Of a stretch of DNA of 7,987 nucleotides, positions 1-6,579 are shown piece by piece. The number at the start of each line of letters is the position of its first letter. Within the stretch, counting starts at the first letter, position 1. The notes beneath the pieces were generated by a model, which made no database searches, was not told the DNA's origin, and was given only the letters and a program-made list of their open reading frames with translations. The DNA is from Robiginitomaculum sp. Its GTDB lineage: Bacteria; Pseudomonadota; Alphaproteobacteria; Caulobacterales; Maricaulaceae. The stretch is from the NCBI GenBank assembly GCA_002732905.1, contig NVTC01000024.1, forward strand, positions 21,197-29,183, in the 5' to 3' direction. A program made the position numbers and the translations under genes.

Positions 1-437
1 TTTGGCAATTGCGGCGTGCCGAGAATAGCGACACTTGCAATCAAGAACCGGGCGGAAAAGGTTTCCCCACCCTTTGTTTTTGCATGCCAAAGCGCCGTCG
101 CTTCATCAAACACTGCTGACAATATTTCTGTGTGTGACCTGATATGTTTTTCGAGATCGTAGCGCTTCACAACATCTTCCACATACTCCCGAATTTCATC
201 GGACGGAGAAAACCGACGACTCCAATTTGGATTGGCTGCAAAAGAGTAAGAATAGAGATGTGACGGTACATCACATGCAGCACCAGGATATGTATTGTCA
301 TACCATGTCCCGCTTATACCGCCCGTTTTCTCGGCGATGATAAAATCATCTATCCCCACTTCACGTAATTTTATAGCAGCGGCGATGCCAGCAAACCCTG
401 CACCGATGATCAGAGCCGTTTGTGGTTGTGTATCCAA
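1..437 (-). CDS. Flavin-containing / Baeyer-Villiger-type monooxygenase, N-terminal part (3' end beyond window)
   Basis: About 145 N-terminal residues are visible on the minus strand and the frame stays open to the left edge. Residues 9-17 (LIIGAGFAG) form the Rossmann GxGxxG motif that binds FAD, with an acidic residue (E36) at the end of the second strand. GTW at 43-45 and the run YPGAACDVPSHLYSYSF at about 50-66 are typical of Baeyer-Villiger and related class B flavin monooxygenases, which use NADPH and O2 to oxygenate ketones or heteroatoms. The diagnostic FxGxxxHxxxWP fingerprint would lie further along and is outside the window, so the subclass and substrate cannot be set. I chose the TTG start at 435-437 because a strong GGGGAGAG ribosome site sits about 6 nt upstream and it puts the FAD motif near the N-terminus. 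An in-frame ATG at 492-494 would add 19 residues but has no ribosome site. The gene is divergent from the thioredoxin-like gene. Confidence 0.85.
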   Translation of the reverse strand, partial: MDTQPQTALIIGAGFAGIAAAIKLREVGIDDFIIAEKTGGISGTWYDNTYPGAACDVPSHLYSYSFAANPNWSRRFSPSDEIREYVEDVVKRYDLEKHIRSHTEILSAVFDEATALWHAKTKGGETFSARFLIASVAILGTPQLP

Positions 438-450
438 TTGTCTCTCCCCA
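438..450 (-). promoter_or_regulatory. Ribosome binding site deciding a TTG start
   Basis: On the minus strand, TGGGGAGAGA lies directly upstream of the TTG at 437-435, with about 6 nt between GGAG and the start codon. This is the only strong Shine-Dalgarno match upstream of the monooxygenase. It favours TTG over the in-frame ATG at 494-492. Confidence 0.6.
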
Positions 451-550
451 ATAATAATCAAGTCATTGCTCGCCGAATAGGCAAGTCTACACATTTGTAT
501 TTGGTCTTTGTCTTTAGTCCATGCTAAGCACAGGCAAAAGGGATATTTTT

Positions 551-1096
551 ATGCGTAAAATTTTCATGGTAACTTTAGCATCAGTGATGTTTAGCGGATG
601 TGCCCATGCTCAAGACGGCCATGCTAACAAATCTACAGGTGCAAAGCCGCACGTTCAAACTAATGCGACTTACAAGCTTTATGATGCTGATGCCAATGCC
701 ATGGTCGACATCGACAAAGCTATGGCGCGTGCAAGGGTACGTGGCACCAAAGTCATGATCGTAATGGGCGCCAATTGGTGTCACGATAGTCGCAGCTTTG
801 CGGCAAGACTTGATAAACCTAAATTTCAAACCCTTATCGCAGACAACTACGAATTAGTATATGTCAGCGCCGGAACCGACCCCGGGCAAAAAGACCAAAA
901 CCGGGATGTCTCAAAACGCTTTGGGGTTGATGCTATCGTTGGTACACCAACCGTATTTATAGCGGCTGCGGATGGCACTGTTCTCAATGCAGACAGCGCA
1001 GGTTACTGGCGCAACGCCGAAAGTATTCCGGTTGATATGAGCTATGCGTATCTTGATATGTACGCAAAAAATAAAGTGCCTACGCCAAACGAATAA
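551..1096 (+). CDS. Exported thioredoxin-like protein with single-cysteine WCHDS site
   Basis: 181 residues from the ATG at 551, chosen because AAGGGAT lies about 7 nt upstream and because it starts the signal peptide directly; an in-frame ATG at 521 would add 10 residues in front of the signal. Residues 1-16 (basic RK, then a hydrophobic stretch) are an export signal. It could be cut as a lipoprotein before C17 (FSGC, an imperfect lipobox) or by signal peptidase I after AHA at 18-20. The mature protein carries a thioredoxin fold: VMIVMGANWCHDS with W76 and C77, where the second cysteine of CxxC is replaced by S80, and a GTPT segment at about 131-134 matching the cis-proline loop. With one cysteine it cannot form the usual intramolecular disulfide, so a plain disulfide reductase role is doubtful; the function is not known to me. 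It probably acts in the periplasm. The next gene starts 12 nt downstream, suggesting an operon. Confidence 0.8.
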   Translation: MRKIFMVTLASVMFSGCAHAQDGHANKSTGAKPHVQTNATYKLYDADANAMVDIDKAMARARVRGTKVMIVMGANWCHDSRSFAARLDKPKFQTLIADNYELVYVSAGTDPGQKDQNRDVSKRFGVDAIVGTPTVFIAAADGTVLNADSAGYWRNAESIPVDMSYAYLDMYAKNKVPTPNE

Positions 1097-1108
1097 AAGA
1101 AAGCAAAC

Positions 1109-1777
1109 ATGTTCATTGGTCATTATGCACCCGGCGCACTTGGCGCAGGGACGGGTCAGATAAAATTGTGGCAAGCTTTTGTTGGCGCACAATTGGTTGA
1201 CTATGGTTGGTCAGCATTGACAATGTTAGGTGTAGAAAAAGCGCGGATCGTACCCGGATTTACTGAAGCCAGCCCTCTTGACCTTTACCATATGCCCTAC
1301 TCCCATTCTCTGGGTATGGCCATAATATGGGCTATTGTTGGCGCAATTATATTTGGGCTTATTTTCAGAAAACAGGCCAAAACTGGTGCCCTTGTCTTCG
1401 GCCTCGTGGTACTTTCCCATTGGTTCATGGATCTCATTGTCCACGTACCGGATTTGCAACTTTGGTTTGGCACTCAAAAATACGGTCTCGGATTATGGAA
1501 CCACCGCGCCGTTAGCTTTGCACTAGAGGTCGGGATATTTGTATTGGCTATGTTGTATTATCTGAAAAATACTATGGCCAAAAATAGAGCCGGGTACATT
1601 TGGCCAATAGTGCTCATCGGCTTTATGGTCTTACTCCAAGTATTTGGTAATTATGGGCCGCCGCCAAAATCCATAACAGAAATGAATGTATCAGCTTGGT
1701 TCATTTATACTGTATTTGCAGTGCTAGCCTATATGGTCGACAGATCACGCACCTTTAAAAAGAAACCACCTAAATAG
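1109..1777 (+). CDS. Polytopic membrane protein, YdjM-like putative metal-dependent hydrolase
   Basis: 222 residues with about five hydrophobic segments (roughly 69-87, 92-108, 134-151, 163-180 and 195-211) and a basic C-terminal tail. Conserved-looking polar positions are H5 (MFIGHY), D31, H66 (PYSHSL), H104, D108 and H112 (SHWFMDLIVHVPD) and the GLGLWN stretch at 126-131. Histidine/aspartate pairs set among membrane helices are the pattern of YdjM/YbcI-type 'membrane-bound metal-dependent hydrolases', and I recall proteobacterial relatives starting MFIGHF. The family name is a prediction: no substrate or demonstrated reaction is known to me. The start is 12 nt after the thioredoxin-like gene, with only a weak purine-rich ribosome site (AAGAAAG), so translation may be coupled to it. 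Its stop codon overlaps the 3' end of the convergent DJ-1/PfpI gene by 8 bp. Confidence 0.75.
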   Translation: MFIGHYAPGALGAGTGQIKLWQAFVGAQLVDYGWSALTMLGVEKARIVPGFTEASPLDLYHMPYSHSLGMAIIWAIVGAIIFGLIFRKQAKTGALVFGLVVLSHWFMDLIVHVPDLQLWFGTQKYGLGLWNHRAVSFALEVGIFVLAMLYYLKNTMAKNRAGYIWPIVLIGFMVLLQVFGNYGPPPKSITEMNVSAWFIYTVFAVLAYMVDRSRTFKKKPPK

Positions 1778-2522
1778 TTTTCAACATATCCACAAACCCG
1801 TACGCCAATTTATAAGCATCACCCGGCCAACGAGCCGATATCAGATTGCGGTCTTCGACGACAAAGCCTTTACTTGGTTTTTTTGCTGAACCGAACGCCG
1901 GATATATAGGCCCAGGTTTAAAGTCCTTAGGGTTCGCCAGCACACGGCTTACCTCGTCCTGTACCGTTTCAGAATAAGTCTGATAATGTGTGCCCATAGT
2001 TTTCTTAGTCATTTTATAGGCAATGTTTTCCTGAAAATTACTCAAGCCTGTAAGTTTATAGCCGTACAAAATAGACTTTGCGTCCGCATCCTTAGTGCGC
2101 GCCAAAGCCAATATACCGTGGCAGATGCTGGCAACAGGCGCTTCTCTTTCAAAAAAGTTCCGGCATATAAAAAACACATCTTTTGATTCTAGATAGGGCT
2201 TCATGCCCGGCGCATGTCCACCTGGCATGACAAGGGCATCAAAATCATCCGGATTAACGTCCTTCCAAGCCAACGGATTTTGGAAGTTTTCATCCTTTTC
2301 CATCCGTCTATAAATATCTGCATTATCAGGTTTGGCAGCAAGCGACTTTAACATCCCGCCGAGACCTTCACCGTTCAAAGTGCTTTGATCGCATTGAGCT
2401 TGTGTACCATCACCCGTAGCAAAACACACCTCATGCCCAGCCCGCCGCAACACATGCCAAGGCACGCCTGCTTCGGTGGGGTCGAACGCCTCGTTCGGGA
2501 GGAGCATCAAAATTTTTGCCAT
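1770..2522 (-). CDS. DJ-1/PfpI superfamily protein (Hsp31-like, class I glutamine amidotransferase fold)
   Basis: 250 residues. The nucleophile elbow ASICHG at about 131-136 gives C134 and H135. The conserved acidic residue that activates the cysteine in this superfamily is likely E17 (PTEAGVPW), and GGHAPGM at 101-107 is the oxyanion-side loop. The length and the insert at about 50-90 resemble the larger Hsp31 and glyoxalase III-like branch more than the roughly 190-residue PfpI or YajL forms. Family members act as methylglyoxal-detoxifying (glutathione-independent glyoxalase), deglycase-like or chaperone proteins in the cytoplasm; which applies here cannot be read from sequence. The ATG has AAAAGG about 7 nt upstream. 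The gene stands alone, convergent with the membrane protein gene and divergent from nrdA across a long AT-rich region. Confidence 0.85.
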   Translation of the reverse strand: MAKILMLLPNEAFDPTEAGVPWHVLRRAGHEVCFATGDGTQAQCDQSTLNGEGLGGMLKSLAAKPDNADIYRRMEKDENFQNPLAWKDVNPDDFDALVMPGGHAPGMKPYLESKDVFFICRNFFEREAPVASICHGILALARTKDADAKSILYGYKLTGLSNFQENIAYKMTKKTMGTHYQTYSETVQDEVSRVLANPKDFKPGPIYPAFGSAKKPSKGFVVEDRNLISARWPGDAYKLAYGFVDMLKTI

Positions 2523-2892
2523 ACTATGCCTTTTAAAATCAACTCGACCTGGCTACCACAATCCCAACCTAACGCCTAATGCGTTTCAATTGCTTGCGAA
2601 TCTGCGCGCAAAACTTTAAAATGTTTTACGAAACGAACCATCTTTAAGTTGTTTAAATGTCAAATCTTGCACCAAACTCTCACTATAATGGCACAAATCA
2701 CCTTATGTTCCACGCAAGTGAAAACTGGAATCATTATAGATGGTATAATTGTATTTTTTTATCAAAATAATTTGAGAATATATTCGCATTTTTTTTGCAA
2801 GCAAACCTATGGAATATTAGGACTTTTTAAAAACCAGCTTCCGTTAACCAATGTTTTTAAGAGCTTATTAACAATAAAATCACCAAAGTAAC
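2523..2892. other. AT-rich intergenic region between the DJ-1 gene and the nrdA control region
   Basis: No convincing gene lies here. An 80-codon plus-strand frame (2649-2891) lacks a ribosome site and has a low-complexity, AT-driven composition. On the minus strand a perfect TTGACA (2663-2658) could be the -35 of the DJ-1 gene, but no good -10 lies 16-18 bp on. On the plus strand there are two exact TATAAT hexamers (2684-2689 and 2744-2749), the second preceded by TGG as an extended -10. T-runs of eight, the palindrome GAATATATTC (near 2775-2785) and TTTTTAAAAA (near 2825) are also present. GAATC sites (2598-2602, 2728-2732), possible CcrM targets, occur at about chance frequency. Confidence 0.5.
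2741..2749 (+). promoter_or_regulatory. Possible extended -10 promoter (TGG-TATAAT)
   Basis: TGGTATAAT matches the extended -10 consensus exactly. No recognisable -35 lies 16-18 bp upstream, which extended -10 promoters can tolerate. It points towards nrdA, whose start codon is about 345 nt away, so it could be a distal nrdA promoter, drive a small RNA, or be chance in AT-rich DNA. Confidence 0.25.
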
Positions 2893-2908
2893 ACACTAGG
2901 TATTGACG
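2893..2908 (+). promoter_or_regulatory. NrdR box 1 (distal)
   Basis: ACACTAGGTATTGACG matches the NrdR-box consensus acaCwAtATaTwGtgt at 11 of 16 positions, including the whole left half. It overlaps TTGACG (2903-2908), the probable -35 of the nrdA promoter. By itself it is weak; its exact 31-bp offset from the second box makes it credible. Confidence 0.6.
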
Positions 2909-2933
2909 AGGTGGCGGAAATGAACACTATATG
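2903..2933 (+). promoter_or_regulatory. Probable sigma70-type nrdA promoter
   Basis: TTGACG (2903-2908) matches the -35 consensus at five of six bases. TATATG (2928-2933) is the best -10-like hexamer, at a rather long 19-bp spacing; ACTATA or CTATAT at 17-18 bp fit the consensus less well. Both elements lie inside the two NrdR boxes, which is where a repressor would block RNA polymerase. The predicted start is near 2940, giving a leader of about 150 nt. Confidence 0.5.
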
Positions 2934-2939
2934 TAGTAC
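2924..2939 (+). promoter_or_regulatory. NrdR box 2 (proximal)
   Basis: ACACTATATGTAGTAC matches the NrdR-box consensus acaCwAtATaTwGtgt at 13 of 16 positions. The linker to box 1 is 15 bp and the start-to-start distance 31 bp, the three-helical-turn arrangement typical of NrdR-controlled ribonucleotide reductase promoters. NrdR is an ATP/dATP-sensing repressor; its gene is not in this window. Confidence 0.75.
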
Positions 2940-2978
2940 GAAGACCGTAAGGGGTTCCGATTTTTATTGAACTGACAA

Positions 2979-2998
2979 CAGGTGCTGGCTGGCACCTG
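2979..2998 (+). other. Perfect hairpin in the nrdA leader
   Basis: CAGGTGC, a six-base loop TGGCTG, then GCACCTG: seven perfect base pairs, GC-rich in an otherwise AT-rich leader. No T-tract follows, so it is not an intrinsic terminator. It lies about 95 nt before the nrdA start codon. A weaker TGTTG/CAACA hairpin with an AAAAA loop follows at 3022-3036. Confidence 0.5.
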
Positions 2999-3005
2999 AA
3001 TGGCA
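2989..3005 (+). promoter_or_regulatory. Sigma54-like -24/-12 motif upstream of nrdA
   Basis: CTGGCAC, five bases, then TGGCA. The -24 element TGGCAC is exact, the invariant GG and GC are 10 bp apart, and the -12 element differs from TTGCA at one base. A start would be near 3016, about 78 nt before the nrdA ATG. It shares bases with the 2979-2998 hairpin, so chance or structural constraint are alternatives. Confidence 0.3.
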
Positions 3006-3093
3006 TTCGTCGCTAAAAAAATGTTGAAAAACAACAAGAAAATATCCGGCAATAGGGTCGGTTTGGGCAGTTTAGCCAATAGAGGGGAAATAC

Positions 3094-5028
3094 ATGTCAG
3101 AAGAAGTGAACACAGGTGCAGCAACAGCTAGAATTAGCAATGACGAACTACATATAGATACACCTGTTACGACCGGATTTACCCAAGCTAAGCCGGAAGC
3201 TGACAAACCCTCGAACTTGAAAATAGTTACACGCGTCAAAATTGATCGCTCCCGAGATGAACTGCTCACAGATTTTGGTAAAACCACCTTGGTTGACCGC
3301 TACCTACTGCCTGAAGAAAGCTATCAAGACATGTTTGTCCGCGTCGCCGAGCATTACGCCGACAAAGACGATCCGGAACATGCCCAACGTCTTTATGATT
3401 ATATGTCCCAGCTTTGGTTCATGCCAGCGACCCCTATTCTGTCCAACGGCGGCGCGAAACGCGGTCTACCGATCTCGTGTTTTCTGAACGCCGTAGACGA
3501 TAGCCTTGATAGTATTGTTGAGGTTTGGAACGAGAATGTCTGGCTTGCTTCAAACGGCGGCGGCATTGGAACTTACTGGGGCAATGTCCGCTCTATTGGT
3601 GAAAAAATTGGCCGCGCAGGCAAAACGTCCGGTATTATTCCGTTTATCCGGGTTATGGACAGCCTGACACTTGCCATTTCCCAAGGCTCACTGCGCAGGG
3701 GTTCTGCCGCAGTTTACCTTGATGTCCACCACCCGGAAATCGAAGAGTTCCTTGAAATCCGCAAGCCAAGCGGTGATTTTAACCGTAAAAGCCTGAACCT
3801 ACACCACGGCCTTAATATCACTGACGAGTTCATGGAGGCCGTGCGCAACGGCGAAGAATTTGCTCTGCGTTCACCCAAGACCGAGGAAGTGATCAAAAAA
3901 ATTGATGCCCGTCAGCTGTGGCAAAAAATCTTGGAAATGCGCCTGCAAACCGGCGAGCCCTATATGGTTTTTTCTGATACGGTCAACAAAGCCTTGGCGA
4001 CACACCAAAAAGAGCAAGGCCTGCGCGTACAACAGTCAAATCTATGTGCCGAAATTATGTTAGCGACAGGCAAAGACAAATCTGGACGTCAACGCACCGC
4101 CGTTTGCTGTTTGTCCTCCGTCAATGCAGAGAAGTTTGATGAGTGGAAAGACGAAGAAACCTTCATTGAGGACATCATGCGCTTCCTCGACAATGTGCTG
4201 CAAGATTATATCGACAACGCTCCGGCTAAAATGGCGGACGCCGTCTATTCCGCCATGCGTGAGCGTTCAGTTGGACTTGGCCTGATGGGCTTCCATTCCA
4301 TGCTCCAATCCAAAGGCGTTCCGTTTGAAAGCGGCATGGCCAAAGCCATAAATACCCGTTTGTTCAAGCATATCCGTAGTCAAGCAGACGCGGCTAGTGT
4401 TAAGCTAGCACACGAACGCGGTGCATGTCCGGACGCGGCGGACGCAGGACATATGGCCCGCTTCTCGCACAAAATGGCCGTAGCACCGACCGCTTCTATC
4501 TCTATCATTTGCGGCGGTACTTCGGCAGGTATCGAGCCTATTCCGGCCAATATCTACACGCACAAAACTTTGTCGGGCTCTTTCACTGTCCGTAATAAAT
4601 TCTTGGAAGAATTGTTTGACGAAAAAGGTATCAACACACAAGAGATGTGGTCGTCAATTCTTGAACATGAAGGCTCGGTGCAACACTTGGAAGAACTTTC
4701 CGAAGACGAAAAAGCCGTGTTCCGCACAGCCTTCGAGTTGGACCAACGTTGGATCATTGAACTGGCCGCCGACCGCGCACCTTTGATTTGCCAAGCGCAA
4801 AGCCTGAATATTTTCATCCCAGGTGATGTAGATAAATGGGATCTCCACATGTTGCATTGGAATGCATGGGAAAAGGGCATCAAGTCTCTATATTATTGCC
4901 GTTCCAAATCCGTACAACGCGCCGCTTTCGCTGGCAGTTTGGATGATGATAAACCTGCAAATGATATGGAAGCAGCCATGCAAGCCGCAGCACCTACCGA
5001 TTACGATGAGTGTCTTGCCTGTCAGTAA
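3094..5028 (+). CDS. nrdA: Ribonucleoside-diphosphate reductase alpha subunit (class I, NrdA type, no ATP cone)
   Basis: 644 residues. This is the catalytic subunit of aerobic class I ribonucleotide reductase, which reduces NDPs to dNDPs using a radical generated in NrdB. Visible active-site elements are C129 (ISCF), the NLCAE motif with N316, C318 (thiyl radical) and E320, the reducing cysteine at C338 or C339 (AVCCLSS), and the radical-transfer tyrosine pair Y600-Y601 (SLYYC). PTASISIICGG at about 465-475 is the phosphate-binding loop, and C640/C643 of ECLACQ are the C-terminal thiols re-reduced by thioredoxin or glutaredoxin. The roughly 90-residue N-terminal ATP cone of E. coli NrdA is missing; about 55 poorly conserved residues precede the catalytic part. 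Overall dATP inhibition would then have to reside elsewhere, for example in an ATP cone on NrdB as in some NrdB types. AGGGGA lies just upstream of the ATG. nrdB is not adjacent on either side. Expression is probably under NrdR. Confidence 0.96.
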   Translation: MSEEVNTGAATARISNDELHIDTPVTTGFTQAKPEADKPSNLKIVTRVKIDRSRDELLTDFGKTTLVDRYLLPEESYQDMFVRVAEHYADKDDPEHAQRLYDYMSQLWFMPATPILSNGGAKRGLPISCFLNAVDDSLDSIVEVWNENVWLASNGGGIGTYWGNVRSIGEKIGRAGKTSGIIPFIRVMDSLTLAISQGSLRRGSAAVYLDVHHPEIEEFLEIRKPSGDFNRKSLNLHHGLNITDEFMEAVRNGEEFALRSPKTEEVIKKIDARQLWQKILEMRLQTGEPYMVFSDTVNKALATHQKEQGLRVQQSNLCAEIMLATGKDKSGRQRTAVCCLSSVNAEKFDEWKDEETFIEDIMRFLDNVLQDYIDNAPAKMADAVYSAMRERSVGLGLMGFHSMLQSKGVPFESGMAKAINTRLFKHIRSQADAASVKLAHERGACPDAADAGHMARFSHKMAVAPTASISIICGGTSAGIEPIPANIYTHKTLSGSFTVRNKFLEELFDEKGINTQEMWSSILEHEGSVQHLEELSEDEKAVFRTAFELDQRWIIELAADRAPLICQAQSLNIFIPGDVDKWDLHMLHWNAWEKGIKSLYYCRSKSVQRAAFAGSLDDDKPANDMEAAMQAAAPTDYDECLACQ

Positions 5029-5040
5029 GTAGGTTTATAA

Positions 5041-6552
5041 TTAATATGTCTCAGCGGTAAATGTCTTTTGGATCATTTTTGCAAGGTCTTCAAAATGGGT
5101 ACGGGTGCGCTCTATGATAAGAGCTTCTACATCCGCATCCATACGTAAAGCCAAGGTCTCACCGTTCACTGCAATTGTAAATTTCTCTAAGGCAGCAGGA
5201 CACCTTCCACTCAATACTACCGCTGCTCGCATAGCTTCACCGTAAATTTGGGCTGATAACTGTTCATTTTCGTTCAGTAAATGATGGATGACGGCACTAT
5301 CTGGCGGGGTTTTACGACTGCGGTATGCCCTAAACAACATGAGTGCCAAATACGCCCGTTCCTTATGAGTGAGGCCAGGCAATGGCCCATAAAGCGCAAT
5401 CTCATAGACAATCTTCGCCCTATGGTCTGGATGCAGCCCTGCGCCTGTACTCATAAGAAGACTAGCAGCTTTACGGATCCGGTCTTCTGTCTCCAAATCA
5501 AATACCCGAGGTAAGTCTACGTGGATGCCCGATAAAAACTTGAATATGGCATCACCCATTTTTGCACCCTCAGTACTTTGACCAGCAATACTGGCACAAG
5601 CATCAAACAGTGCATCCTGTTTCTTTGCATCGACGCTAAGCCACTGATACACAAGCCCGTCCCGCAAACCGCCCGGTGCGATAACAACATGCTCGGGACT
5701 TAGTCTATCAAGAAGAACGCTCAACATGAGACCACCATACGGCAATGTATCTGCCCGGCGCTGGGATATATTTGGCCAGTTCAAAAGCTCTGCCGCACCC
5801 TCACTTGAGTAAGCCCATTCTGCCAACTCCCGTGCATGCGCCGTCCCAAAACTATAATTGTGCGCCACCCGTAATGGATAACCATTTCGTTTTTGATCTA
5901 TGATCGCCAACTTCCGCCAAGCACCGCCGATTAAATACAATGTATCAATATGCGGATAATCCTTTGCTATATCCGCACCCAACATAGTTTCTATGCGTGG
6001 ACGTAATTCCGCTGGATCAAAAGCTCCATCAAACATAGAAAAGGGGCCAAGTTGGTAAGAGACGCCGCTATATGTTTGACCACCGCTCACCTGAACCAGC
6101 TCTAGACTTGCCCCACCCAAATCAGCAGCTAAACCGCGTGCGCGCGGTTCACCTGCGATAACCCCGTTTGCGGACATCAAAGCCTCGTCCTCACCACTTA
6201 GCGGAGAAATATCAAACCCCGTCTGGGCTTTAACTAAACCGATAAATTCCAATGCATCATCGGCATCACGCATGGCAGCTGTGGCAGCAATGAGCACATC
6301 ATCTAGGTTCTGAGCCTTAGCGAGAGCGGAAAAACGTTTTAGTGCTTCCAATGCCTGCACACGCCCTTGCGGATTTAACTTACCTGTCCGGCGTAAATCC
6401 CGACCTAACCCTGCCAGGACTTTTTCATCGTAAATTGGTGCAAAAGCAGCACCTGATATTGAGTATACAACAAAGCGGACGGAATTGGATCCGATATCAA
6501 TAACACCGACTTGCTTGTTTTTTATTAAATCAGCTTGGTAAGATAGCCTCAT
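5041..6552 (-). CDS. ppx: Ppx/GppA family exopolyphosphatase / pppGpp phosphohydrolase
   Basis: 503 residues, the usual length for full two-part Ppx/GppA proteins. The actin-like ATPase fold shows the phosphate-1 motif VIDIGSNSVRFVVY at 17-30, TAAMRDA at 91-97, the acidic SGEDEA at 119-124, the phosphate-2 motif AADLGGASLEL at 142-152 and GGLRDGL at 294-300. The C-terminal part (about 312-503) is the helical domain found in long members. Such enzymes release phosphate from polyphosphate ends, convert pppGpp to ppGpp, or both; sequence does not decide which. The gene lies 27 nt downstream of ptsN in the same direction, so co-transcription with the rpoN-hpf-ptsN group is likely. The ATG has CGGGG about 9 nt upstream. 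It converges on nrdA with only 12 bp between stop codons. Confidence 0.92.
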   Translation of the reverse strand: MRLSYQADLIKNKQVGVIDIGSNSVRFVVYSISGAAFAPIYDEKVLAGLGRDLRRTGKLNPQGRVQALEALKRFSALAKAQNLDDVLIAATAAMRDADDALEFIGLVKAQTGFDISPLSGEDEALMSANGVIAGEPRARGLAADLGGASLELVQVSGGQTYSGVSYQLGPFSMFDGAFDPAELRPRIETMLGADIAKDYPHIDTLYLIGGAWRKLAIIDQKRNGYPLRVAHNYSFGTAHARELAEWAYSSEGAAELLNWPNISQRRADTLPYGGLMLSVLLDRLSPEHVVIAPGGLRDGLVYQWLSVDAKKQDALFDACASIAGQSTEGAKMGDAIFKFLSGIHVDLPRVFDLETEDRIRKAASLLMSTGAGLHPDHRAKIVYEIALYGPLPGLTHKERAYLALMLFRAYRSRKTPPDSAVIHHLLNENEQLSAQIYGEAMRAAVVLSGRCPAALEKFTIAVNGETLALRMDADVEALIIERTRTHFEDLAKMIQKTFTAETY

Positions 6553-6579
6553 ATAATATGCCCCGTGTTCAACAGCCCG

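Noticed and set aside
1784..1793. DnaA-box-like ATATCCACA
   Set aside because: One mismatch to TTATCCACA, single copy, inside the DJ-1 coding end; no cluster or origin context.
2598..2732. Two GAATC (GANTC) sites suggesting CcrM control
   Set aside because: Two sites in about 570 bp is what chance predicts; neither overlaps a supported promoter.
2843..2872. CtrA-like TTAA half-sites (TTAACC ... TTAAG, TTAAC)
   Set aside because: The spacing is 9 instead of the required 7 bases, and TTAA is common in this AT-rich stretch.
2649..2891. 80-codon open frame in the DJ-1/nrdA intergenic region
   Set aside because: No ribosome site, composition dictated by AT-rich DNA, no recognisable domain, and it contains promoter-like hexamers.
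2940..3093. Adenosylcobalamin riboswitch upstream of the reductase
   Set aside because: No B12-box-like element is visible, and the gene encodes a class I enzyme that does not need B12.
3021..3131. 36-codon upstream ORF overlapping the nrdA start (ATG at 3021)
   Set aside because: No ribosome site before the ATG, and the frame differs from nrdA. No regulatory codon bias as in a leader peptide.
2927..3287. Minus-strand open frames opposite the nrdA leader and start
   Set aside because: They are shadows of the control region and of nrdA; no start signals or domain features.
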